Source: Paenibacillus profundus (GTDB taxonomy: Bacteria; Bacillota; Bacilli; Paenibacillales; Paenibacillaceae). Taken from it: a DNA stretch of 64,000 bases. Both the position numbers and the translations under genes were made by a program. Positions 21,631 to 30,387 of the stretch are shown one piece after another; within the stretch, counting starts at the first letter, position 1; the number at the start of each line of letters is the position of its first letter. The notes under the pieces were generated by a model, which was given only the letters and a program-made list of their open reading frames with translations, searched no databases and was not told the origin of the DNA. The DNA is taken from the NCBI RefSeq assembly GCF_021369635.1, contig NZ_JAJNBZ010000009.1, forward strand, positions 73,876 through 137,875, read 5' to 3'.

Positions 21631-21678
21631 AAAAGGGAGGCTGTGTCCCGATATCCACGCGGTGACAGCCTCCTTGTT
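21631..21678 (-). terminator. Terminator of the minus-strand biosynthetic operon (possibly bidirectional)
   Basis: Nine-bp stem GGAGGCTGT / ACAGCCTCC. On the minus strand it is followed by CTTTTGCTTTT, giving a terminator for the operon ending at 21678; on the plus strand TTGTTT follows, so it may also end the heme gene transcript. Confidence 0.8.
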
Positions 21679-22559
21679 TAGCGCCTTAACGCCCATAGTA
21701 CGAGCCGTTCATACCATTTCCAAGGAAACAATCGGATAAGGCGCAAGGGAGCGGCGCCCCGACCCATGAAATAGCGCAGCTTCGGTCTTGGGGTACGCGC
21801 AATTTTGATGATATGACGCGCAACCTCCTGCGGAGGCGGAGCCGTCTCGGCGCTGCGCTTCGAGAACTGCAGCACCGCTTGGAGCGGCTTGCTGTATGGT
21901 GAACCGTCGCGTGCTTGGATGGAAGAGAACCCTTTTCCCCATATGTCGGTCTTGTAAGCACCCGGTTCGATAAGCACGGCATACACGCCAAAAGGAAGCA
22001 TCTCGAGCCGCAGCGCCTCTGTGAAGCCTTCGACGGCGAATTTGGAGGCGGCATAAGGGGCATAGCCCGGAAAAGCGTACCGGCCGCTAATGCTGCTTAC
22101 ATTGACAATGGTTCCGCTGCCTTGTTCCCGCATCATGGGCAGCACCGCGCGCGTTACGGCGACCGTGCCGAAGAAATTGGTCTCCAGCTGGGCGCGCCAA
22201 GCGTCCATGTCCACTTCCTCAATGTACCCGCCTGCCGCATAGCCCGCATTGTTCACCAGCAGATCGACCTTGCCGTAGTGCTGCCGGATATGGGCGAAGG
22301 CGGCTTCAACGCTCTTCGCATCGGTAACATCAAGGGGCAGCACATGGATGCGTTCGGAGACGCCGCCTGCCAGCGCTTCTGCCTGCAGCTTCTCTTGCTT
22401 GGCCGTGTTGCGCATCGTCGCCACGACATCATATCCGGCGTGCGCCAGCGCGACACTCGTGTAGAGGCCGAAGCCGCTGGATGTACCGGTGACGACAGCG
22501 ATTGGCCGCGAAGGGGAAGCTGCGGGCCGGTTCGATTCTGTATTTGGCGATGTCAACAT
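21678..22559 (-). CDS. Short-chain dehydrogenase/reductase
   Basis: 293 residues; ATG preceded on the minus strand by AGGAAGGAGGAA. Classical SDR landmarks: nucleotide loop TGTSSGFG, LVNNAGYA, catalytic Ser in VSSISG and YAPYAASKFA with the Tyr/Lys pair. NADP preference is likely from the ATMRN after strand 2 (weak). Substrate unknown. It is the last gene of the seven-gene minus-strand cluster, 31 bases after the acyltransferase gene, so it probably performs a late redox step or is a loosely attached neighbour. Confidence 0.92.
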   Translation of the reverse strand: MLTSPNTESNRPAASPSRPIAVVTGTSSGFGLYTSVALAHAGYDVVATMRNTAKQEKLQAEALAGGVSERIHVLPLDVTDAKSVEAAFAHIRQHYGKVDLLVNNAGYAAGGYIEEVDMDAWRAQLETNFFGTVAVTRAVLPMMREQGSGTIVNVSSISGRYAFPGYAPYAASKFAVEGFTEALRLEMLPFGVYAVLIEPGAYKTDIWGKGFSSIQARDGSPYSKPLQAVLQFSKRSAETAPPPQEVARHIIKIARTPRPKLRYFMGRGAAPLRLIRLFPWKWYERLVLWALRR

Positions 22560-22590
22560 GATTCCTCCTTCCTCTTCACTCTTTTTGTGC

Positions 22591-23748
22591 TCATAATTTG
22601 TTGCGTTCCATCAGTGGAACTCCGATACGATTGGCGACAAAGGAGACGAATGACCAGCAGCTTCGGCGGTACGTTGGCAGATGCCGGTTCATGACGGCGG
22701 AATATTCCCAGTGCCCAACAGCCCCCCGGTTGCGCTTGAATTGCGCCGCGCCTGAACTCTCGTTCCACTGCATGCCGAGTTGCTGCGCCTCGCGGAACAG
22801 GACGGCGGATAGCATGCGGTAAAGACCAGTCTCGAGCGGAAGGGCGGTATCGTAGCCGAAGATAGGCGTCGTCAGAATGCCGCCGCGGCAATAATAACCT
22901 AGGATGCCGTCAATTCGGCCCGCAGCTGTGCGCAGGGCAACGAAGCGCAGCGTTTTGTCCGCCAATGCGTGGGCGAAGAAGCGTTCATTGAACTGCGGGT
23001 TGTACGGCGAATATTTATCGATATAAAGCAAGTTATAGAGCTGAACCAAGCGTGGAATATCAGCTGGGATCAGTTCGTCATGCTGAACCGTCTCGTATCC
23101 GTGCTTCGCAAGCAGTCCTTCATCCCGCTTGATTAACCACCTTGCCTTGGCATTTTGGGTGCGGGAATGGCGTGTATCCAGGTGATAGATTTGGCGGCTT
23201 GGCACAAGCGAGCATCCGGCTTCCTCCATGCTTTGGCATAGCTCGGGATAATAGCAGCGGTTCAACGAACGGAACACGATCGCGTAATCCGGGAACCGAG
23301 CTTGCAGCATGGCGATAATAGCTGTTACATGCTCTGCCGTCATGTGAGGATACAGGTTCGTGGACAGCAGCCAGTTGTTCACATGCACGACGCGATTGCA
23401 CCGTGCGAGCTTCATGCCTTGCCCGATGCCGTGTAGCAGCCACGCAAGCGGCCGTTCCAGCAGCGGCTGCTTCAGCATGCCGAGCTCTTGCTTCGCATAC
23501 GAGACATAATGCGTATATGGCGAGCACACGTATGCGTTGTCGTACTCTTGCTCATTGACGGTAATTGGAAGCACATATTGGCCTTCGATGACGAGCGCCA
23601 TCATACGGGTCTGAATATTGTCTACATAGTGTTCTGGCCCCTGCTGTATCCACGGTTCTATCCACGCCTGGGCTGCCTTTCCCTCTTCATCTTTCGGCCA
23701 CGGCAGCTCGCCAATATTGGTCGCGTCATATAGAACTACGGTGCTCAT
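22591..23748 (-). CDS. GNAT/FemAB-like acyltransferase
   Basis: 385 residues from the ATG at 23748, which overlaps the upstream stop (ATGA); a longer reading to 23805 lies inside the neighbouring gene. The C-terminal half has the layout of a GNAT/FemAB acyltransferase (RFVALRTAAGRIDGILGYYC, then a long C-terminal helix region with LGMQWNESSGAAQFKRNRG). No membrane segment. In this cluster it could acylate or aminoacylate the product made by the ligase and KAS III; the substrate is unknown. Confidence 0.7.
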   Translation of the reverse strand: MSTVVLYDATNIGELPWPKDEEGKAAQAWIEPWIQQGPEHYVDNIQTRMMALVIEGQYVLPITVNEQEYDNAYVCSPYTHYVSYAKQELGMLKQPLLERPLAWLLHGIGQGMKLARCNRVVHVNNWLLSTNLYPHMTAEHVTAIIAMLQARFPDYAIVFRSLNRCYYPELCQSMEEAGCSLVPSRQIYHLDTRHSRTQNAKARWLIKRDEGLLAKHGYETVQHDELIPADIPRLVQLYNLLYIDKYSPYNPQFNERFFAHALADKTLRFVALRTAAGRIDGILGYYCRGGILTTPIFGYDTALPLETGLYRMLSAVLFREAQQLGMQWNESSGAAQFKRNRGAVGHWEYSAVMNRHLPTYRRSCWSFVSFVANRIGVPLMERNKL

Positions 23749-25073
23749 GGTCTGAACTTCCTCTCGATCCGGCGCAGCTTGTGCCCCGCAGGTGGCTGCT
23801 TCCAATCGGTAAATGTGATGTCAGGCGCTGCACAATGAACGATTTCACACAATTTGCTCAATTCTTGCGCAATGTTCCGTTCGCATTCCGCCCGGTGTTC
23901 CGCAGGCACTTGTAGCGCTACCGTAATGTGCTGCGGCGCATGCTGAACCGCGGCATAGTGCTCAATCTTGGAAGAGGCGGACATGATCGCACGGCGAATA
24001 AAGTCGGGAAAGACCATCGTGAGCGTCCCGTCCAGCAGGGAAGGCATGTAGAACATATCGTCGTGCCGCCCTTCGATGCACTCTAGCGCGGTAAATGGTG
24101 AGCCGCACGGGCAAGGCTCATTTCGCTCCGTTAAGACATCGTCCAGCCGATAGCGGATCATCGGCTGGGTCAGACGCCGGAAGTCGGTAATGACGGGTGT
24201 GAACTTGCGTGAATGCTTGTTCAGCCATTCCTTCTCTATGCAGACGAGGTCTTCATTCAAGTGGAGCGTCCCGTGCTCGCACGTGATGCCGAGAAATCCT
24301 TCCGTGCATTGATAGATTTGGTGTACAGGCTGCTTGAACGCTGCGCTTATAATTGCTTCATCCAGCGGATCCAGCACCTCCGCTGCGGCAAAGAGCTTGC
24401 GCGGATGTATCGCGAGCTGGCCCTGTGCCAGCGCGTCCGCGAGCATGCGGAGCATGGACGGAGGCGCGACGAGCAGCGTAGGAGCGTATGCGTTCAGCCG
24501 CTTGACGTGCTCCCCGAACGGGGCGAGCAGGTCGAAAAAGGCGAACTGCAGCCGCCGCTTGCTCACGCTGCCGTACAAGTTGCTGTCGGCTCGCAGGAAT
24601 AGCGCAATGCGCTCCCGTGCCAGTACGGATCCAGGCAAGGCCTTGGCGAGCATCGCCCCGGACCATGCCATGCGCTCTTGCGCGCTGACGAGGAAGAGGC
24701 CGCGATTGCCCGATGTGCCAGAGGACATGCCCACGGTAATGCCGTTCCATTCGGGCGTGAAATTGCGGCTTTCCTCTGCGGCCAGCGCCACGGCGAACGC
24801 ATCCTCCTTCCGAATGCCGACGGTATTGAGCGTATCGAAATGCTCCATCATCGTCGACTTATTCATAATCGGCATGTCGCGCCATTGTTCAAGGGGAAGT
24901 TCACCCAAGCGCTCGCGGAAGAAGGGAGAATGCGGCACAATTCGCCGCAGTTGCTTCACCACATTACGATGCTGCCACCGCTCCAGCGCTTCCCGGCTGC
25001 TCCAACGCCGCCCGTACTTCGTGCGGATGTATTCCCAGGCGGCGATCATCGCTCCTTTATCCACGTCGGGCAT
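23745..25073 (-). CDS. Adenylate-forming enzyme, PaaK/CapK-like
   Basis: 442 residues. The ATP-binding loop is GMSSGTSGNRG near residue 125, followed by YQCTEGFLG and MIRYRLDDVL, which place it in the phenylacetate-CoA-ligase-like (CapK, F390-synthetase-related) group rather than the classical acyl-CoA synthetases. It probably activates a carboxylic acid as an adenylate. Overlaps the metallo-hydrolase gene by 17 bases. AAGGGGG abuts the first ATG; a second ATG eight codons later, after AAAGGAG, is a possible start. Confidence 0.85.
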   Translation of the reverse strand: MPDVDKGAMIAAWEYIRTKYGRRWSSREALERWQHRNVVKQLRRIVPHSPFFRERLGELPLEQWRDMPIMNKSTMMEHFDTLNTVGIRKEDAFAVALAAEESRNFTPEWNGITVGMSSGTSGNRGLFLVSAQERMAWSGAMLAKALPGSVLARERIALFLRADSNLYGSVSKRRLQFAFFDLLAPFGEHVKRLNAYAPTLLVAPPSMLRMLADALAQGQLAIHPRKLFAAAEVLDPLDEAIISAAFKQPVHQIYQCTEGFLGITCEHGTLHLNEDLVCIEKEWLNKHSRKFTPVITDFRRLTQPMIRYRLDDVLTERNEPCPCGSPFTALECIEGRHDDMFYMPSLLDGTLTMVFPDFIRRAIMSASSKIEHYAAVQHAPQHITVALQVPAEHRAECERNIAQELSKLCEIVHCAAPDITFTDWKQPPAGHKLRRIERKFRP

Positions 25074-25947
25074 CCCCCTTAATTTCAGACCCTAATACAT
25101 ATCGCTGCTCGGCTTCCCGGCAGTGCGTCGGAATAATGAGCAGCTCCGGCCGTTGACGGTGCAGAACGTGCAGCCGGTGAAGGTTGTCCTTATATTGTCG
25201 CCAATCCGCTTTTATCCACTTGACGATCGGCTTCGGGAGCCGGTGCGATGCATAGGCAGCTGTCGACCACGCCGCGTCGGCGCAGAGGAAATATTCCTGC
25301 CCCGTGGCGCGCAGAAGCAGGCCAAGCTGACCTGGCGCATGCCCCGATACGTCGATGCCGATGACACTGCCGTCTCCGAACAGATCATATCCTTCCGTGA
25401 AGGGTGCATATCCCTCGTTCAAGCTTATTTTGCTGCATGTCTCTTCGATCGGAAGGGATCGTTCTCCGAACCGGTCCGGCAATAGCTCAGGCAGAAAGCC
25501 TGCCTTCGTGGCTCTGAAAGTGGACATGTCCTGAAGGGGGCGATAGGCTGTGCGCAAATAATAGAACTCGGCATTCGGGAAGTCGCGCACACCGCCAATA
25601 TGATCCGCATGAAAGTGCGACAAAATGATCTTCTGCACGCGTTCGGGTGGTACGCCGAGCGCACGCAGCTGGTGGGCCGCAGTTTCTTCCTCGCAGATAT
25701 AGACCGGCGTCGTCCACCGATACAGCTTCGCAGGAAAGGCCGACGTCGCCTGGAAGAAGCGCTCGGAATATCCTGTATCGAACAGGACGGTGCCGAGCCG
25801 CGGGTGTTCGATATAAGCGAACATGGCGGGAAAGCGAACGGAACCGAAGCTGCCGCCTTGGATCGTAAGCCATTCCCGATGTGTGCAGTAGCCGGCAGTC
25901 ATCAAGTTCAATTGGACTTCCGTTCTAACCTCTAGGTTATCTCCCAT
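25057..25947 (-). CDS. MBL-fold metallo-hydrolase
   Basis: 296 residues from ATG 25947, preceded on the minus strand by AGGAAGGAGG; a longer form to 25986 would run deeper into the neighbour. The zinc motif is HFHADHIGG; further His/Asp ligands lie in DVSGHAPGQLG and CADAAW. Overall similar to the lactonase/glyoxalase-like branch (N-acyl homoserine lactonase-like). In this operon it may hydrolyse a thioester or lactone intermediate. Overlaps both neighbours. Confidence 0.88.
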   Translation of the reverse strand: MGDNLEVRTEVQLNLMTAGYCTHREWLTIQGGSFGSVRFPAMFAYIEHPRLGTVLFDTGYSERFFQATSAFPAKLYRWTTPVYICEEETAAHQLRALGVPPERVQKIILSHFHADHIGGVRDFPNAEFYYLRTAYRPLQDMSTFRATKAGFLPELLPDRFGERSLPIEETCSKISLNEGYAPFTEGYDLFGDGSVIGIDVSGHAPGQLGLLLRATGQEYFLCADAAWSTAAYASHRLPKPIVKWIKADWRQYKDNLHRLHVLHRQRPELLIIPTHCREAEQRYVLGSEIKGDARRG

Positions 25948-26956
25948 GAAGCGCTGCACCTCCTTCCTGTGTCCATGCTTCGGCAAATTGCCTCATGCCT
26001 TCCTCAATGCTGATCCTTGGTTTATATCCCAGCTTCTCGCGAGCTGCCGTAATGTCGAGCGTCTGGCTGCGGCCGATAAGCCCGACCGTGTAGCGGGTCA
26101 GCCTCGGCTCCTTGCCTCCGGCAAGCCAACGGGCGTGAAGCTCCAGCAGGCCGGCCGCCGCCGAAGCAATCGGGTAGGCGAGCGGGATGGGGCGGAACGG
26201 CGCATCAAGCAGGGCGAACAGCTTCGCCAACATATCGCTCAGCAGCATCGGTTCGCCGTTCGTAATATTGTACTTCCCGCCGAGTGCGGCCGGAGAGGCT
26301 GTGGCGCTGAGCAGCAACGCGTCGACGACGTTGTCGACGTACGTGACGTCGAGCAGCGACCGGCCGCCGCGAATGAGCGGCATATAGCCGACCCGGTTCG
26401 CCTCGATCAGGCGCGGGAGGATGGCGCGGTCGCCCGGTCCGAAGATGGCACGCGGCCGCAGCGTGATGGCGTGCAGCCCCGCTTCTTCCACGGCCTGATC
26501 CACTTCCCGTTCGGCGAGCAGCTTCGTAGCGGCGTAGGCATTCGCCTGCTTCGGAGGCAGCGGCTCCGCCTCCGAAATATTCAGGCGGTCGCGCCAATTC
26601 CAGTAGATGCTCGGCGTCGACACATGCACGAGCCGGGCTCCGCCGCTTACGCAGCCTTGCACGACATGGCGCGTGCCGATGACATTGCTCGCATAGAAGT
26701 CCGCGTATGCGCCCCATGGGGCAGAAAGCGCCGCACAGTGGAACACGGTATCGTGACCGCGGCATGCCTCCTTGACCCGAGCAGCATCGCACAGGTCGAG
26801 CGGAATGAACTGGACACCCATGAGCTCTAGTTCATGGCCTGCGCGAGCATTGCGGCCAATGGCGCTGACCGCATATCCCTCTTCGAGTAACCTGAAGGCC
26901 AGACGCTGCCCGAGAAACCCGGTTCCTCCCGTCACTAACGCTCGTCGGCTCATCAT
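25937..26956 (-). CDS. NAD-dependent epimerase/3-beta-HSD-type reductase
   Basis: 339 residues. Extended SDR: N-terminal TGGTGFLGQRLAFRL dinucleotide loop, STPSIYW, and the YAATKLLAE catalytic Tyr/Lys motif. The 3-beta-hydroxysteroid-dehydrogenase subgroup includes OleD, which reduces beta-keto acids made by the thiolase OleA; the presence of a KAS III in the same operon makes a beta-keto reduction plausible (inference). ATGA overlap with the ATP-grasp gene. Confidence 0.9.
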   Translation of the reverse strand: MMSRRALVTGGTGFLGQRLAFRLLEEGYAVSAIGRNARAGHELELMGVQFIPLDLCDAARVKEACRGHDTVFHCAALSAPWGAYADFYASNVIGTRHVVQGCVSGGARLVHVSTPSIYWNWRDRLNISEAEPLPPKQANAYAATKLLAEREVDQAVEEAGLHAITLRPRAIFGPGDRAILPRLIEANRVGYMPLIRGGRSLLDVTYVDNVVDALLLSATASPAALGGKYNITNGEPMLLSDMLAKLFALLDAPFRPIPLAYPIASAAAGLLELHARWLAGGKEPRLTRYTVGLIGRSQTLDITAAREKLGYKPRISIEEGMRQFAEAWTQEGGAALHGR

Positions 26957-28242
26957 TCACCATTCCATTCTATATCTGATGTTGTTGCTTCCATTAGCGA
27001 GATGGAGCGTCTGCGGCTCTCCCGCCAGAAGCCTTGCAGCATGACGACTTGCGCAACAAGCGGCTTCGGGTCCTTCCAGCGGAAGATGACGTCGCGCCCC
27101 TTCCACAGCTGCGTCAGCCAATAGATGCGCCGCGGATGCTTCCAGCCGTATGCCAGCATAGCGGCCGTCAACATGGCAGGACGGGCGGACGTTGGTTCGA
27201 TGGGGCGGGATTCACCGCGATTCACACCAAGATGCGCACCGTGACTCGCATCGTGACTCGTACCGTCATCTGTGCAATCACTCGTCCCGTTATCCGTACC
27301 GTGACCTGCACTATCATTCATTCCGAAGAATGCCTTGTCCAGCCGATCGGAATCCGTAAAGCAATGGATGCCGCTTGTCGCGCGGGGATTGCATTCGATC
27401 GGGTAGATGTCCCGTTCCGGCGTGACGATAAAGTCAAACGCAATCTGCCCCGTATAACGAAGCGGGGCGACAAACCGGCGTACCCATGCCAGCAAATCCG
27501 TCTGCGGCTCATGCTTGAAGGCGATGCTGGCGCCCACGCCCGCCGTGAATTCGGAAGCGTAGCAAGCATGCGCACGTACAGCTCCGTCGCGTACGATGCT
27601 GTACGTGCAGTACAGCGCGCCGCGAATATATTGCTGCCCGACCCAAGGGTGGGCCGGGGATATATGCATGCCGGCAGGCAGGTCATGGTCAGCGCTTACG
27701 AATAACACGCGACTCGCGAAGCGCGAGTAAGCCGGCTTGAGCACGGCGGTATCCGCCCCAAGCTTCCGCACATAGTCACTTGCCTCTTCTCTTGATGCCA
27801 GCAGCCGCGTCGCCGGTGTCTTCAAGCCAACTTGCCGGACCAGCTCAATGAACTCTCCTTTATGGTGCAGCTGTCTGAGCATCTCCCATGGCGGCGCGAA
27901 CAGCTCGCACCCGTTAGGCCATGTCCGTTGCCTCTGCGCCAGATAGAACACTTCCTCGCAGGTCGGAATTATGCAATCCACCTGCTCGTCTATCACGATG
28001 CGCTCTACTGCGGCATGGAACGGCTCTGGTTCGTGGCGGGGCGGCGGGTAGCGGTAATGGCGCGAGACATAGCGGGAGGCGGATCCGAGCGTCATGCGCA
28101 AGCTGTCCGCCATGATGATGCGGTGCCCGGCATCGCCCAATAGCCGCGCCAGCGCCAAGGAGACGGGGGCGCGGCTGCCGGTAATAAGGACGGTGCGAGC
28201 ACTGTCCCGCGGAACGCCACTAGACACGCTGCTAGTAGTCAA
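26953..28242 (-). CDS. ATP-grasp ligase with a repeat-encoded linker
   Basis: 429 residues from TTG 28242, which has GGGAGG 8 bases upstream and overlaps the KAS III stop by 11 bases; a GTG at 28227 is an alternative. The N-terminal fold TVLITGSRAPVSLALARLLG, central VLKPAYSRFASRV and the metal-binding YPIECNPRATSG are those of carboxylate-amine ATP-grasp ligases. Residues about 310-360 form a Gly/Asp/Thr/Ser/His-rich insertion encoded by degenerate 12-base repeats at 27241-27312. The enzyme should join a carboxylate to an amine (or thiol); partner unknown. Confidence 0.82.
   Translation of the reverse strand: MTTSSVSSGVPRDSARTVLITGSRAPVSLALARLLGDAGHRIIMADSLRMTLGSASRYVSRHYRYPPPRHEPEPFHAAVERIVIDEQVDCIIPTCEEVFYLAQRQRTWPNGCELFAPPWEMLRQLHHKGEFIELVRQVGLKTPATRLLASREEASDYVRKLGADTAVLKPAYSRFASRVLFVSADHDLPAGMHISPAHPWVGQQYIRGALYCTYSIVRDGAVRAHACYASEFTAGVGASIAFKHEPQTDLLAWVRRFVAPLRYTGQIAFDFIVTPERDIYPIECNPRATSGIHCFTDSDRLDKAFFGMNDSAGHGTDNGTSDCTDDGTSHDASHGAHLGVNRGESRPIEPTSARPAMLTAAMLAYGWKHPRRIYWLTQLWKGRDVIFRWKDPKPLVAQVVMLQGFWRESRRRSISLMEATTSDIEWNGE
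27241..27312 (-). repeat. Six degenerate 12-base tandem units inside the ATP-grasp gene
   Basis: On the plus strand units such as GTGACTCGCATC, GTGACTCGTACC, GTTATCCGTACC and GTGACCTGCACT follow one another without gaps. The 12-base period preserves the reading frame and encodes a low-complexity Gly/Thr/Asp/Ser linker. Confidence 0.75.
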
Positions 28243-29233
28243 GCACCAGCCCTCCCAGCGACAGTCCGGCAGAGGTGCCAAGCAGCAAAATGCGATCGCC
28301 GCGCTGCATCCGCCCTTGGCGAATCGCCTCATGCAATCCCATCGGAATGGAGGCGGCAATCGTATTGCCATGATCCGCCGTAATGTTCATGAGCTGTTCC
28401 GTCGCAATGCCCAGCTTGCGGCTAATTAGGCGCATCGCCATGGCGCTGCCTTGATGCGGGATAATGAGCTGAAATTGCGACATCGCCGTATTCCCCGGTC
28501 CGAGCAGCCGTTCAAGGAAGTCGGGCAATAGCTTGGAGGCCATTTTATAAATCGCATGTCCGTCCATATGGAACATATAGTCGTGCATCCGAGTATCGTC
28601 ATAGTGCTTGGCGTGCAGTCCGGTCCCGCCGCCGCGTATCTCGGAATACGAGGCCCCAGCACTATAAGTTTCCATTAAGGAGGCGATGATTCGCGATTGC
28701 TCGTGCTCTTCCGATATGCCGACGATGACCGCAGCGGCGCCGTCGCCGAATAGCACCGCACTTTCTTTATGCTCCCAGTTCAGGCCGACCGAGGCGACCT
28801 CCGTCGATATAATGAGAATACGCCGGTAGCGTCCCGCGGCGATCAGATACGACATGACGTCGAACGCCGCCAAGAAGCTGAGACAGGTCGAATTAATGTC
28901 AAAGGACGGCACCCCGGACTGCCCTTGCCCCATTGCTTGTTGAATCAATGCGGCTGTACATGGAATCGGCTGCTGCATCGTTCCGCTCGCGCATACGATG
29001 CAGTCGATGTCAGCGAACGTGAGCCCCGCGTCCTGTAGAGCGGCTTGCGCAGCGAGTGCTCCCATCTCGGCAGCCGTTTCATCTTCAACGAAATATCGCA
29101 CGCGCACATCTGACTTTTTCAAGGACCAACCGGCGGGAACGCCGAGCTTCAGATCCATCTCCTCCGAGGTGATGCGCTGCTTCGGCAAATATGCCCCCGT
29201 GCCGATTATTTTCAAATTTCTCTCCATACCCAT
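28232..29233 (-). CDS. 3-oxoacyl-ACP synthase III-like (KAS III/FabH/OleA group)
   Basis: 333 residues from ATG 29233; AAGAGGA is 9 bases upstream, better spaced than for the ATG at 29242. The Cys-His-Asn triad is visible: Cys117 in INSTCLSFLAAF, His in LIIPHQGSAM and Asn in DHGNTIAAS. Thiolase-fold enzyme performing decarboxylative or head-to-head Claisen condensation of acyl thioesters. As the first gene of a dedicated operon, unlike housekeeping fabH, it probably builds the beta-keto skeleton of a specialised metabolite. Confidence 0.9.
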   Translation of the reverse strand: MGMERNLKIIGTGAYLPKQRITSEEMDLKLGVPAGWSLKKSDVRVRYFVEDETAAEMGALAAQAALQDAGLTFADIDCIVCASGTMQQPIPCTAALIQQAMGQGQSGVPSFDINSTCLSFLAAFDVMSYLIAAGRYRRILIISTEVASVGLNWEHKESAVLFGDGAAAVIVGISEEHEQSRIIASLMETYSAGASYSEIRGGGTGLHAKHYDDTRMHDYMFHMDGHAIYKMASKLLPDFLERLLGPGNTAMSQFQLIIPHQGSAMAMRLISRKLGIATEQLMNITADHGNTIAASIPMGLHEAIRQGRMQRGDRILLLGTSAGLSLGGLVLDY

Positions 29234-29478
29234 CGCTATCATTCCTCTTGTTGATTATCTATCATGACATGAAACTTACACTCATTACCCAAAAGCCTCC
29301 TCTATTGTAACGCGCATTGGCTTGGAAACTCTATCATTTTCACGCATACGTTCGTTCGGCTTTCTTTCAGTGTGAAAAAGACGGTACATCATCACAGAGC
29401 ACCGGAAGTGGCTTTTTGAGCGGCTATCCTGTAACATGGGGAAAACGGTGGGAAGTGAGTGGTGAAGCACAAACAAAA

Positions 29479-29510
29479 TAAAAAACGCTCTCCCTGATGG
29501 AAAGAGCGTA
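29479..29510 (-). terminator. Terminator of the minus-strand hypothetical gene
   Basis: On the minus strand ACGCTCTTTCC / GGGAGAGCGT form a stem followed by TTTTTATT, eight bases after the stop codon of the gene starting at 29991. Confidence 0.85.
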
Positions 29511-29517
29511 TACACTG

Positions 29518-29991
29518 TTATTTGGATTGAATAAACCCTTCTTCATGCAAATATTCCACGGCTTCTTCGTAAGTTTCAAAGGCCATTTCCAAATTGGACA
29601 TAGCATAGACGTTCCATAAATCATGCTCATGAATGAGCACCAGCGTCTCTTTGTCTTGATTGATCCAAATCTTCTCGCCCAAGCCTCTCAAGGCGGATCC
29701 TTCCGCATACGCTCCTGGTGCGAGCGAATCGATGGATGCCTGAATCAAGGCGCGAAGCTCTTCTTCCGTATAGTCCCGAATATTGACCATGCCCTTCGGG
29801 TATGTGGCATATCCTTCCAGATTCCCGGCGTATACGAAGCCATTTCCGTTCGGATGCAGGTGATATACGACCGTTTTTTTATCCAATGCGCTTTCTTCAT
29901 AATGGAAGTTCACTCGTCCAAGCGAGACGTCCTTGCGCTGCAGCTCGGAGAAGGACTCGATCACCGCTAATTTTTGTTCAAACGTCAGCAT
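29518..29991 (-). CDS. Conserved-looking hypothetical protein
   Basis: 157 residues from ATG 29991, with GGAGGA just upstream on the minus strand; the longer frame to 30021 lacks a ribosome site. Acidic, soluble, no signal peptide or membrane segment. Contains paired aromatic-rich strands (VVYHLHPNGNGFVYAG) and an acidic C-terminal helix. I do not recognise the family. It has its own terminator and diverges from the ywbE-like gene. Confidence 0.75.
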   Translation of the reverse strand: MLTFEQKLAVIESFSELQRKDVSLGRVNFHYEESALDKKTVVYHLHPNGNGFVYAGNLEGYATYPKGMVNIRDYTEEELRALIQASIDSLAPGAYAEGSALRGLGEKIWINQDKETLVLIHEHDLWNVYAMSNLEMAFETYEEAVEYLHEEGFIQSK

Positions 29992-30144
29992 GTTTCCTCC
30001 TGAATATGGATCGGAATCCATTTTACCTGTTCATTATACCATATGCATAATAACGTGTATAATATGGAGGATAACGCTGGAAAACAGCAGCTAACATCGA
30101 AATTAAAATGCGGTTTTTCGCTGGACAGGAGCTTTAGGTTACGT

Positions 30145-30378
30145 ATGGTAAATAACGGACAGCATCGTCAACATATTCATGCCGGTCTGGAAGTGGACAT
30201 TGTGTTAAAGCAGGACCAACGAACAGGGAAGACGACTCGCGGCAAGGTGAAGGATATATTAACGAACTCACCGTACCATCCGCACGGAATCAAGGTACGC
30301 CTGCAGGACGGTCAAGTCGGCAGGGTCAAGACCATTATTCACACAACGCAATCGGGCGGCAACTCGTCTGAGAGTTAA
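30145..30378 (+). CDS. ywbE: YwbE-family protein
   Basis: 77 residues from ATG 30145. The whole protein is the short DUF2196/YwbE domain: HAGLEVDIVLKQDQRTGK, TRGKVKDILTNS and HPHGIKVRLQDGQVGRV. A KOW-like beta-barrel is suspected, so an RNA-related role is possible, but function is not established. It lies 9 bases before a DEAD-box helicase gene, which strengthens an RNA link. The upstream frame to 30043 is not needed. Confidence 0.88.
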   Translation: MVNNGQHRQHIHAGLEVDIVLKQDQRTGKTTRGKVKDILTNSPYHPHGIKVRLQDGQVGRVKTIIHTTQSGGNSSES

Positions 30379-30387
30379 AGAAAAGGG

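Noticed and set aside
25946-26830. 294-codon plus-strand frame opposite the reductase and metallo-hydrolase genes
   Set aside because: Opposes three well-supported minus-strand genes; no motif and low-complexity Arg/Gly content.
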